A stretch of 64,000 nucleotides of DNA from DATIYF01 sp035517775 (GTDB lineage: Bacteria > Acidobacteriota > Terriglobia > Terriglobales > Acidobacteriaceae). Every line of letters begins with the position of its first letter. Positions within the stretch are counted from its first letter, which is position 1. Below, piece after piece: positions 16,000-23,325 of the stretch. Location of the stretch: NCBI GenBank assembly GCA_035517775.1, contig DATIYF010000018.1, forward strand, positions 46,168 through 110,167. Direction: 5' to 3'. The translations under genes and the position numbers were made by a program. The notes under the pieces are model-generated. The model was not told where the DNA came from. It saw nothing but the letters and a program-made list of their open reading frames with translations, and ran no database searches.

Positions 16000-18900
16000 T
16001 CAAAAAATCAGCTTCAGGGCCAACTGCAGTTGCCGCGGGGCGTAGGCGCTGGTGATCTTCAGGGGGTTGGCAGTCTTTTGGAAATAAGCCGGGAAGTAAT
16101 TGAAATCAATATGTTTATCCACCAACACGAACTGGCCCAGTGTATTCTGGAAGCCGTCGGCCGTGGTTTGCACCCGCGCATTCAAACGATTGAATAGATT
16201 GAAGGATTCAATCATCACGTCCAGCTTCACCCGGTCGCCCAGATGCAGCGTGCGCGCCAGCCGCATGTTGGTAGTGGCGTAGTCCGGGCCCACCAAGGAA
16301 TTCCGCCCCACCCCGGGCAGCCGGTCGTTGCTGCTGTTGCCATCCTGATTGGCATCCCCGATCACCCGCGCGTCCACCGGACGGCCGCTACCCAGCGTAA
16401 TAATGCCAGACACCTTCCAGTTGTTGAACAGCGTGCTCAGCATCGGCTGGTCGCTGGCAAAGGGCCGCGGGCTGGCGATCCACGAAAACACGAAGCGGTG
16501 CCTCTGATCGGTCACGCTCGGCCCTTTCTCGGCATTCGGCGCATAGGAGTTCTGCACCGTGGCCGGCTGGCCTGCCACCAGCGCATCCTGCCCGTCGTCA
16601 ATGGCATGCGCAAAGGTGTAGGCCAGCCGAAAGTAAAGCCCCCCTCGGGCGCGGCGGTTGATCGAAACCGTCATTCCGTTGTAAGTGCTGGAAGCTGCGC
16701 TCTCGAAGACATCAATCGAGCCCAGTTGCGGAATTGGCCGCGCCAGCGGATTGATGCACGGCGGAAACGGGCAAGTAGCCGAAGTGGTCATCTGCCAGGT
16801 GGAAAAAGACTGCACCGTGTCGTAGCCGAGCAGATTGAGGCCCGAGCTGTCATAGACGGGATAACTCACGTTCACCGGCGGCGGCAGGTTCACATCGCGC
16901 GCGCGAATAAGATCCTGCCCGTGAACGTACGTATAGGAAACGCCGGCCGCGATGCGCGCCCCCATTTCCCGTTCCAGGCTCAGGCTGGCCTGGTGCACTT
17001 CCGGCGTGCGGAAATTGTGGGCAAAAGCTGAAACATCGCTCTCCACAAACTGCAGCAGGCTGGCGGGCGGCGTGCAAACCGTTGCCGAGGGTGCGCATGT
17101 AACCAGCGCATTGGGGTATTGCGGGAAGATCTGTTTCGCGTAGTAGTTGGTGTTGTTGAGAAACAGAAAATCCCCGTTCAGCCCGTTCTCGCTCTGCACC
17201 GCCGAGTTATAGATTTGCGGAATGCGGGTGTAGAACAGGCCGTACCCCGCGCGTATCACCAGCGGTTTGCGGTCGCCCAGCGAGTACGCCAGCCCCACGC
17301 GGGGGGCGACATTGTTGCTATCAAGCGGCACCTTGCCCGAATCCGGCCAAAGCGGATTGGTTACCAGCCCCTTCTTGGTGAAGGTCTGCAGGTCGTAGCG
17401 CGCTCCCAGGCTCAACCCGAAGTGTTCCGTGATCCGCATGCTGTCCTGCAAGAAGGCCGCATACTCGTTCGTATCCGGATTCGTAACAAACGGTCCGAAG
17501 TTCTGCACATAGTAATGCGGCACCTGATGGGCGTAAGCCCGCAGTGGTGTCAGCTCCAGCCCCCCGATCTGTGGCGCAAAAGTAAACGGGTTCACCTTGA
17601 TGGGATCAAAAATGTATTCTCCGCCGGAAAGCGAGGGAAAGAAGTTGTAAATCCAGCTGAGCAGGGCATCGCCGCCCAGCTTCCAGGAGTGGCGCCCGGC
17701 CTCCAGGCTCAGCGTCTCAGCCAGGTGCAGGCGGTGCTCGCGCGTCTGCCGCGGCAGGATGGAAGAGCGCCCAAAGCCATCCATGATGTTGGTAATCTTG
17801 GTGAGCGGCTCGGACGTGTTGCTGCTCGATTGCTGCAAGTCGCGCGAAAACTGCGCCCGCAGATGGCTGACGAGGTGAAAAGAAAGGCTGCTGGTCAACG
17901 AAGCCGCTGCGCTCTCTGTGGCCACCTGCTCTTCTCCGTTATCGCTGATGCCGAAGGTGGTCAGCGGGCTGGTGGGGTCGAGAAACACGTTGTTCAGCCC
18001 CGAATAGCGCGACGTGTTGATTCGCAGCGAAAGAAAATGGCGCGGAGAAATGGCCGTCTCGACCTTCAGGAAGCCGGCATTCCCCACCAGCTTTGCCGGA
18101 TAAGCGCCGGCCTGTTTGGAAAGCTGCGCTGCCGCCGCGAACACCAGCGCCTGATCGCTGGCCTCGTAATCGCCGGGGGTAACCGGTCCCGGCCCCGGCT
18201 GCGGCGTGACTGCCGAACTGCCGTCATCAAACTGCACCACTGTAGGAACGTGAAAAATGTGCTGGTCGAACCCGGCAAAGAAAAATGCCCGGTTGGGCTT
18301 GATCGGCCCGCCCAGCGTGAAGCCGAACTGATGCTGCTGGCTCCTGGGATTGAACCCGGTAAACGCCGGCGCCGCGTTGAAGGCGCTGTTCTGCCCATAA
18401 TAAAAGCCGGTGCCATGAAAGTGGTTCGAGCCCGACTTCGTGACCACATTCACCACCGCCCCGCCCGAGCGCCCCAATTCCGCCCCATAGGTGTTGGAAG
18501 AAACCCGGAACTGCTGCACGACTTCATTTGAAAACTGGTACGGCGCACGGTACCGCCCTCGCGCCTGCGAGAAAAAGGCGTTGTTATCATCCGCGCCATC
18601 CACCAGGTAGCTGGTCTGGAAGCCGCGAATTCCGCCGAACGCCAGGTCGCCGTTGCTCGAGGACATCAGCCCCCGCGGGTCCTGCGTGACGCCGCCGGTA
18701 AGCAGCGCCAGGTCCGTGAAGCGCCGGCCGTCCATCGGCAACTCTTCGATGGCGCGCTCGTCAATTACCGATGAGACCGTGCTGGCCTGCGTTTCCACCC
18801 ACTGCGGCTCCCCGGAAACCGTAACTGTCTCCTTCGTTCCCGCCACGGCCAGCTTGAATTCAATTTCCGTGGCCGCGCCCAACTCCACCCGCAGGTTCGG

Positions 18901-19194
18901 TGTTATCTGCGGCGACATCCCCGGCGCCTCGGCGCGCGCCAGATAGTCGCCCGGCGGCAGCAGTTCCACCGCAAACCGGCCCTCGCCATCGCTCGTAGCG
19001 AAGTAGCGCAAGCCGGTCGCCACGCTGACCACGGCCACGGTTGCGCCGCGAATGCGAGCGCCCGCCGCATCGCTGACCGCGCCGCGCACGGCGCCAGTAG
19101 AGGAGTCCTGCGCCACAGCCAGCGGAAAGGTCAGGGCGCACAGGACCAATATCTTGAGGCGGAAAGCAGAACCACAGCCGGCGCGGCGAAACAT
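16000..19194 (-). CDS. TonB-dependent outer-membrane receptor with carboxypeptidase-regulatory domain (Oar-like)
   Basis: A 1064-residue outer-membrane protein. A signal peptide (LKILVLCALTFPLAVAQ) is followed by a carboxypeptidase-regulatory-like beta domain (GAVRGAVSDAAGARIRGATV, EGRFAVELLPPGDYLARAE), then a plug region (VIDERAIEELPMDGRRFTDL, GLMSSSNGDLAFGG) and a long beta-barrel with many Asn/Tyr/aromatic strands. This Oar-like architecture is greatly expanded in acidobacteria and is thought to import sugars, peptides or other large nutrients. No classical substrate marker or neighbouring SusD gene is visible. The ribosome site GGTGGAG lies before the ATG. It is divergent from the Gln/Lys-rich protein gene and ends at its own terminator. 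Confidence 0.9.
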   Translation of the reverse strand: MFRRAGCGSAFRLKILVLCALTFPLAVAQDSSTGAVRGAVSDAAGARIRGATVAVVSVATGLRYFATSDGEGRFAVELLPPGDYLARAEAPGMSPQITPNLRVELGAATEIEFKLAVAGTKETVTVSGEPQWVETQASTVSSVIDERAIEELPMDGRRFTDLALLTGGVTQDPRGLMSSSNGDLAFGGIRGFQTSYLVDGADDNNAFFSQARGRYRAPYQFSNEVVQQFRVSSNTYGAELGRSGGAVVNVVTKSGSNHFHGTGFYYGQNSAFNAAPAFTGFNPRSQQHQFGFTLGGPIKPNRAFFFAGFDQHIFHVPTVVQFDDGSSAVTPQPGPGPVTPGDYEASDQALVFAAAAQLSKQAGAYPAKLVGNAGFLKVETAISPRHFLSLRINTSRYSGLNNVFLDPTSPLTTFGISDNGEEQVATESAAASLTSSLSFHLVSHLRAQFSRDLQQSSSNTSEPLTKITNIMDGFGRSSILPRQTREHRLHLAETLSLEAGRHSWKLGGDALLSWIYNFFPSLSGGEYIFDPIKVNPFTFAPQIGGLELTPLRAYAHQVPHYYVQNFGPFVTNPDTNEYAAFLQDSMRITEHFGLSLGARYDLQTFTKKGLVTNPLWPDSGKVPLDSNNVAPRVGLAYSLGDRKPLVIRAGYGLFYTRIPQIYNSAVQSENGLNGDFLFLNNTNYYAKQIFPQYPNALVTCAPSATVCTPPASLLQFVESDVSAFAHNFRTPEVHQASLSLEREMGARIAAGVSYTYVHGQDLIRARDVNLPPPVNVSYPVYDSSGLNLLGYDTVQSFSTWQMTTSATCPFPPCINPLARPIPQLGSIDVFESAASSTYNGMTVSINRRARGGLYFRLAYTFAHAIDDGQDALVAGQPATVQNSYAPNAEKGPSVTDQRHRFVFSWIASPRPFASDQPMLSTLFNNWKVSGIITLGSGRPVDARVIGDANQDGNSSNDRLPGVGRNSLVGPDYATTNMRLARTLHLGDRVKLDVMIESFNLFNRLNARVQTTADGFQNTLGQFVLVDKHIDFNYFPAYFQKTANPLKITSAYAPRQLQLALKLIF

Positions 19195-19251
19195 AGAACT
19201 CCACCTATGGACAAATCAGGTTGAGTCCAGCCGGCTGACGGGCCGAATTGT

Positions 19252-19281
19252 TGTATAGCACTCCCGCCCCGCCGCTGTCTG
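19252..19281 (-). promoter_or_regulatory. candidate promoter for the TonB receptor gene
   Basis: On the minus strand CAGACA (19281-19276), an 18-base spacer and TATACA (19257-19252) lie about 60 bases before the receptor's ATG. Confidence 0.35.
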
Positions 19282-19494
19282 TGCCCAGCGCAGATTTTTC
19301 TCGCCAATTTCCCGACTCGGGAAGAAACCATCCAAAAAGCGCTAAGTCTCTCCCTCCGCGGAAATACCAGATTTTTCCTTCGTTCATCGGGGCATTCCGG
19401 CGCGGTTGCGTCATCCGCTCCGGGGCCTCCCCTCATCTCAAACACCGGCCTGAAACGCAGTCAATTCCGCGCCACCATCGCATGGAGGAAACCT

Positions 19495-20334
19495 ATGAGA
19501 ATCTTCGGAGTCCTGGGCACGGCTGTTCTCTGTGTGCTTCTCGGACTCACTACCCTGTCATTCGCTCAACAGGATCAGCCTCGGCAGGAGGAACCGCCCA
19601 AGCAGGCTGAACCGAAACCGGCCAAACCCGCTCCCCCGGCCAAGCAGGAGGAGCATCCCCACGATCAGCAAAAGCCCCAGGCGCAGGAGCGGCAGCAGCA
19701 GGATCGCCAAAATCAGGATCGCCAGAATAACGACCAGGCCCAGCGCGCCCAGCAGCAACAGGAAAAGCAGGCTCAGGAAGAGTCCAAACGGGCGCAGGAA
19801 AACCAGGGCAAGCAGCAGAGAGAAGAGCAGAAACAAGCCGAAAAGCAACAGAAAAACCAGCAGAAGCAGGCTGAGCAACAGCAGAAGGAAGCTCAGAAGC
19901 AGCAGAAGAACGAGCAGAAACAGGCCCAGGAAAACGCCCAACGCGAGCAGAAGAACAATAACAAGCGCGCGGCTAAACCCGCCGAGCCGGAACAGAACCG
20001 GCAGGTAGCGCAGCAGCAAATGCCGCAACGGGCGCAGGAAGTGAAGCGCTCAGAGCACGGCTCGCACGGCCAGCCCGACCGCGAGGCCCGCATTCCCCAG
20101 AACAACTTTCACGACCACTTTGGCCGCGAGCACCGCTTCGCCATCCATCACCCCGTGATCGTGGATAACGAACCCCGCTTCGAGTACAGCGGCTACTGGT
20201 TTGAAATCGTCAACCCGTGGCCGGTCGATTGGTCCTACGATGACGACTGCTACATTGACTACATGGACGACGGCTACTACCTGTTCGATCCCCTGCACCC
20301 CGGCATCCGCATCGCCGTGGTGATCTTGATGTAG
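19495..20334 (+). CDS. secreted Gln/Lys-rich protein with a conserved C-terminal aromatic domain
   Basis: A 279-residue exported protein of unknown function. A signal peptide (MRIFGVLGTAVLCVLLG, then LTTLSFAQ) is followed by about 150 residues of low-complexity Gln, Lys, Glu and Asn (QQQEKQAQEE, KQAEKQQKNQQK), predicted as coiled coil or disordered. The C-terminal 85 residues look folded: HDHFGREHRFAIHHPVIV, FEYSGYWFEIVNPWP and DWSYDDDCYIDYMDD. As I recall, a similar small domain with the YWFxxxxPWP pattern occurs in other acidobacterial secreted proteins. GGAGG stands before the ATG. The strong composition bias also opens a long Leu-rich frame on the opposite strand, which is not a gene. Confidence 0.75.
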   Translation: MRIFGVLGTAVLCVLLGLTTLSFAQQDQPRQEEPPKQAEPKPAKPAPPAKQEEHPHDQQKPQAQERQQQDRQNQDRQNNDQAQRAQQQQEKQAQEESKRAQENQGKQQREEQKQAEKQQKNQQKQAEQQQKEAQKQQKNEQKQAQENAQREQKNNNKRAAKPAEPEQNRQVAQQQMPQRAQEVKRSEHGSHGQPDREARIPQNNFHDHFGREHRFAIHHPVIVDNEPRFEYSGYWFEIVNPWPVDWSYDDDCYIDYMDDGYYLFDPLHPGIRIAVVILM

Positions 20335-20411
20335 CTGGCGCTTCCGCTTTCACCATTCGGCCGGGGCCAGCCCCCGGCCTTTGTTCCCTCTCTCCGTAAA
20401 TCCTTCCACGT

Positions 20412-20470
20412 TGTCATCCGGAGCGAGGTTTGATCTTCGCCAATGGGGAGATCAAGCAAGTCGAAGGATC
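20412..20470. repeat. palindromic repeat, family A, with 32-base tip insertion
   Basis: Left arm TGTCATCCGGAGCGA, then a 32-base insert (20427-20458) that is itself an inverted repeat (TTGATCT / AGATCAA), then right arm AGTCGAAGGATC. Other copies in the window lack the insert or carry a different one. Confidence 0.7.
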
Positions 20471-20526
20471 CCCTGCCTGTCCTCGTTCGTTAGGTTCTGC
20501 GCAGTGAGGGATTCCACAAACTGTGT

Positions 20527-20568
20527 GGGGACAGCCGCCCTCGGCTGTCCGGCGGAGCGAAGCTCCGC
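20527..20568. repeat. compound hairpin repeat, first copy
   Basis: GGACAGCC and GGCTGTCC form an 8-bp stem around GCCCTC, followed by a second hairpin GCGGAGCGAAGCTCCGC. A copy of the same element at 26460-26526 carries a 25-base insertion in the first loop. Confidence 0.65.
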
Positions 20569-20742
20569 AGGGCCGGCGTTTTGCGAATCCAGGGTGGCGC
20601 GGGCGCCCTCGCCCGCGAGAGGCCTAGGAACGTGCGGAAGGCGGGCTATGGCGTCGCTCACCCGCTCCGCACGCTCGACAATCTCCTCGTATGCACGGGT
20701 GGGAACTCCTCGCACCGCCATCGCCTCCCCCAGCGAGCCCGA

Positions 20743-20803
20743 GATCCTTCGACTCCGCCAGGTCGATTCGCAAGCGAATCGGCGAGCTCCGCTCAGGATG
20801 ACA
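20743..20803. repeat. palindromic repeat, family A, inverted copy with tip insertion
   Basis: Arms GATCCTTCGACT and TCCGCTCAGGATGACA enclose a 33-base insert with the perfect hairpin GATTCGC AA GCGAATC. It is the reverse orientation of the copy at 20412-20470 and carries an unrelated insert at the same place. Confidence 0.7.
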
Positions 20804-20854
20804 GTGGGGGAAGAGTCGCGAACATTGGTCGAAGAACTGAGAGCTGACTGCTGA

Positions 20855-20889
20855 ATGCTGAGTGCTGAGTGCTGAGTGCTGAGTGCTGA
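20855..20889 (+). repeat. short tandem repeat
   Basis: A ten-base unit close to GCTGAGTGCT is repeated about three and a half times directly before the stop of the amidohydrolase gene on the other strand. Confidence 0.6.
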
Positions 20890-20892
20890 CAA

Positions 20893-22200
20893 CTACTTCC
20901 CCCTCTCCACCACCCCGCCCTTCATCACGAAATTTACTTTCTCCAGCAGCGAGATGTCCTTCAGCGGATCCCCCGGCACGGCCACAATATCCGCCAGCTT
21001 GCCCGCCTCGATCGTCCCGATCGTGTCCTGCATGCCGAGCAACTCAGACGCCGTCACCGTCGCCGCCCGTATCGCCTCGGCCGGCGTCATGCCCCACTTC
21101 ACCATGTAAGGAAATTCCTGCGCCGGATTTTCCGTCCAGGGAAAGCCCCCCGCATCCGTGCCAAAGGCGATCTTCACTCCCGCCTTCATTGCCCGCCGGA
21201 AAGTGTCTTCGTGAATCGCGGTCATCTTCACCCACACCGGCGAACCCTCCGCCGCACGGCCCTGTGCCACATAAATACCGACGAAAATCGTTGGCACGTA
21301 ATAAACGCCGTGCGCCGCCATGGCCTTCAGATCGTTATCGGCAATGTAGTATCCGTGCTCGATCGTATCCACGCCAGCTTCAATCGAGTTGTGCACACCT
21401 TGCAACGCCATGGCGTGTGAGGCGACTTTGTGGCGCTCACGGTGGGCCTCATCCACAATGGCCCGCAGTTCGTCCAGCGTGAAAGTCGGAATGTCATCCA
21501 GCACGCCATCCGGCCGCACGAAGTAACTGCGGTCGGCATACACTTTGATCCAGTCGGCCCCATACATGATCTGCTCGCGCACCGCCTTGCGCCCTTCTTC
21601 CGCTCCATCCACCACCTGCACACCGTGCGGCACCGGCACATTGGGCGCATACCCCAGCAGCGGATACGCTCCCGTCACATCCATCGCCCGCGTCGCCACC
21701 TGCATGCGCGGCCCGGGAATTACTCCGTTGTTGATCGCCCTCTTCACATCCACGTCGGAGTAGCCCGCGCCCTCGGTTTCGAGATCGCGAATGGTAGTGA
21801 AGCCATAATCCAGAGCGCGCCGCGCATTCACCGTAGCCAGAATCGTGCGGTACTGCGGCGATTCCTTCAGCAGCTGATAGTCGTAGTCCGCCGCGGTCAC
21901 GTCGCCCTGCAGCAGCACGTGCGTATGTGCGTCAATCAGGCCCGCTAGGCAGGTCTCGTCCGAGAGATCAATCACCTGCGCTCCCGCCGGAACCGCTCCG
22001 CCAATCTCCGTGATTTTTTCTCCTTCGATCGTGACTGTCACATTCTTGCGCGGCTGCTCATCCGGCCCGCCCAGCACCGTGCCGCAGCGCAGAACCACCG
22101 CTTTCTCCGCGGCCGCAGCTTGCGCCTTCATCACCCATGCAATCATCAACAGACACGCCGCTACCACGCCGAGCGTCCTCATGGCCTTCTCCAGATTCAT
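20893..22200 (-). CDS. secreted metal-dependent amidohydrolase (imidazolonepropionase-like)
   Basis: A 435-residue exported hydrolase. The start at 22200 (MNLEKAMRTLGVVAACLLMI) gives a signal peptide and follows AGGAAATGCAGAA. The amidohydrolase fold shows the first metal motif AGLIDAHTHVLLQG, the later metal-binding histidines in ASHAMAL and TIEHGYYI, and the Asp in FGTDAGGFPW, with MTPAEAIRAATVTASELLG and the closing beta-sandwich motif GTIEAGKLADIVAV. Such enzymes act on dipeptides or cyclic amides in the periplasm (Xaa-Pro dipeptidase-like); the exact substrate cannot be read from sequence. Confidence 0.88.
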   Translation of the reverse strand: MNLEKAMRTLGVVAACLLMIAWVMKAQAAAAEKAVVLRCGTVLGGPDEQPRKNVTVTIEGEKITEIGGAVPAGAQVIDLSDETCLAGLIDAHTHVLLQGDVTAADYDYQLLKESPQYRTILATVNARRALDYGFTTIRDLETEGAGYSDVDVKRAINNGVIPGPRMQVATRAMDVTGAYPLLGYAPNVPVPHGVQVVDGAEEGRKAVREQIMYGADWIKVYADRSYFVRPDGVLDDIPTFTLDELRAIVDEAHRERHKVASHAMALQGVHNSIEAGVDTIEHGYYIADNDLKAMAAHGVYYVPTIFVGIYVAQGRAAEGSPVWVKMTAIHEDTFRRAMKAGVKIAFGTDAGGFPWTENPAQEFPYMVKWGMTPAEAIRAATVTASELLGMQDTIGTIEAGKLADIVAVPGDPLKDISLLEKVNFVMKGGVVERGK

Positions 22201-22389
22201 TTCTGCATTTCCTGTGCGCGCATTGTGGAAATTTCTCTCTTCGAATGCAACTGTTTTCTTCCCGCCCGCGCTTTCCCGGAACAAATGCCTATCGCAGCAC
22301 GGCTTGCAGCAAAATCTTTCAAAATTTTCTTCACCGGCACTTTCGCGCTAAGAGCGCCAGGCAAACTTTTCCTCCACTGCACCAAACTT

Positions 22390-22848
22390 ATGGAATTGAC
22401 CACCCTGCGCGATGAGCATAAATTTTTCCTCACGCCACCAAGTCAACCAGCTGTCAAACGCCGCAAGATTTGCTCGGGAAACTTCCCTAAAGGTGATGAC
22501 GTGGAGAGAGACGTCAACGAATGGCAGACCTATCGTACGCGCTTTCTGGTTCGCGCCCGGCAGTTGACCGAGCCGATGAGCTTTCACGATCCCATCGGCC
22601 TCCGCGAGCAATGTGGGAATGCCGGAGATTATCTGGTGGAGTCGGCCGTTGGCGTCCGGCGCATCATGCCGCGAAAATTTTTTGAGGATGTCTACGTCCC
22701 CATCGAGCCCGAAGCTTCAGCCCCAGCCCCAGCCCCGGGTCACCCACCGCTTGTACCAGTCCTTGCGAGCATTGCGGAGCCGAAAGCAATCGCGGTTCCG
22801 TCTGTGGAAAATAAGGCGCTCAGCCCGCCCATGCACCCCAGCCACTAA
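22390..22848 (+). CDS. hypothetical protein
   Basis: A 152-residue protein of unknown function. The middle part looks conserved in character: EWQTYRTRFLVRARQL, then EQCGNAGDYLVESAVGVRRI and MPRKFFEDVYVPI, resembling a small beta domain with a GDYLVE core that I have seen in short acidobacterial proteins. The tail is Pro/Ala-rich and probably disordered. The ATG at 22390 is chosen as the first plausible start, but no ribosome site precedes it and a later start is possible. No signal peptide or membrane helix is visible. The upstream frame (back to 22120) overlaps the amidohydrolase leader and looks non-coding. Confidence 0.5.
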   Translation: MELTTLRDEHKFFLTPPSQPAVKRRKICSGNFPKGDDVERDVNEWQTYRTRFLVRARQLTEPMSFHDPIGLREQCGNAGDYLVESAVGVRRIMPRKFFEDVYVPIEPEASAPAPAPGHPPLVPVLASIAEPKAIAVPSVENKALSPPMHPSH

Positions 22849-22877
22849 TTGCTTGAGATGCAATATCAATGAAACTA

Positions 22878-22926
22878 CAATATATAGGGATTTCCCCTTG
22901 ACAGCCCCCATATAGGGTTGTACTGT
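22878..22926 (+). promoter_or_regulatory. promoter with NrdR-like boxes for the ribonucleotide reductase gene
   Basis: TTGACA (22898-22903) and TACTGT (22921-22926) are separated by 17 bases, an almost ideal sigma-70 promoter. CAATATATAG at 22878-22887 matches the core of the NrdR box (CWATATATWG) exactly. A weaker box, CCATATAGGG (22908-22917), lies inside the promoter with its centre 30 bp away, close to three DNA turns, as expected for paired NrdR sites. NrdR represses ribonucleotide reductase genes when dATP is high; the nrdR gene itself is not in the window. Confidence 0.7.
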
Positions 22927-22932
22927 TTGCAT

Positions 22933-23325
22933 CCCAGGATGCTTTTAACGCCACTGAGGCGTGCTCAGTTGAATCCTTGGGCGGCGGTGGTGATGCGGTG
23001 ACCGTTTTCCGTTCCGGTTCATTTCCAAACCCCCTCGGGAAACGATAACTGTCTTACAATCAATGCTTTGCCGTGCTCACGAGGTGATTTTGTCTGCCGC
23101 GCGGCCGGGCTGAGCGCCGTCCCTTTCGCGCCACTTCGTCTGGCTGGAAGGCTGTTTCGGCGTCACTGCGAATGTCTCGGAACAGAAATAACCTCCACCT
23201 TGGGTATGCGAAAGCGCCGGAAGGGCAGTTCATTCGCTCGAAAGCGCCGCTCATGAGAGATCACACAAAATTCGGAATCATCTAATCACGAACGGGCCCA
23301 CCCGCCCGCAGGGAGAGAACCAGAA
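22933..23325 (+). other. long 5' leader of the ribonucleotide reductase gene
   Basis: About 390 bases between the predicted transcript start and the ATG. It opens with the palindrome GCATCC CA GGATGC (22929-22942). I looked for a cobalamin riboswitch, which would suit a B12-dependent enzyme, but found no clear B12-box sequence. No gene is evident. Confidence 0.4.

Larger units (their letters stand above)
20335..20892. other. intergenic region rich in palindromic repeats
   Basis: About 560 bases with no convincing gene. It holds two palindromes of one family (20412-20470 and 20743-20803, listed separately), a compound hairpin at 20527-20568, and at 20855-20889 a run of a ten-base unit close to GCTGAGTGCT. 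The neighbouring genes point towards it from both sides, so the repeats may act as terminators. Confidence 0.6.

Noticed and set aside
17119..18531. 470-residue open frame on the plus strand
   Set aside because: It is opposite the TonB receptor and has no recognisable domain.
19558..20028. 156-residue Leu-rich open frame opposite the Gln/Lys-rich gene
   Set aside because: It is the antisense reading of CAG/AAG-rich codons, which become CTG/CTT (Leu). The plus-strand gene has a signal peptide and ribosome site.
20855..20889. CRISPR-like repeat
   Set aside because: The unit is a ten-base tandem run without spacers and without cas genes nearby.
22933..23325. Cobalamin riboswitch in the nrdJ leader
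   Set aside because: Some fragments such as GCCACTG are present, but the order of conserved elements and the B12 box are not found. A covariance-model search would decide.
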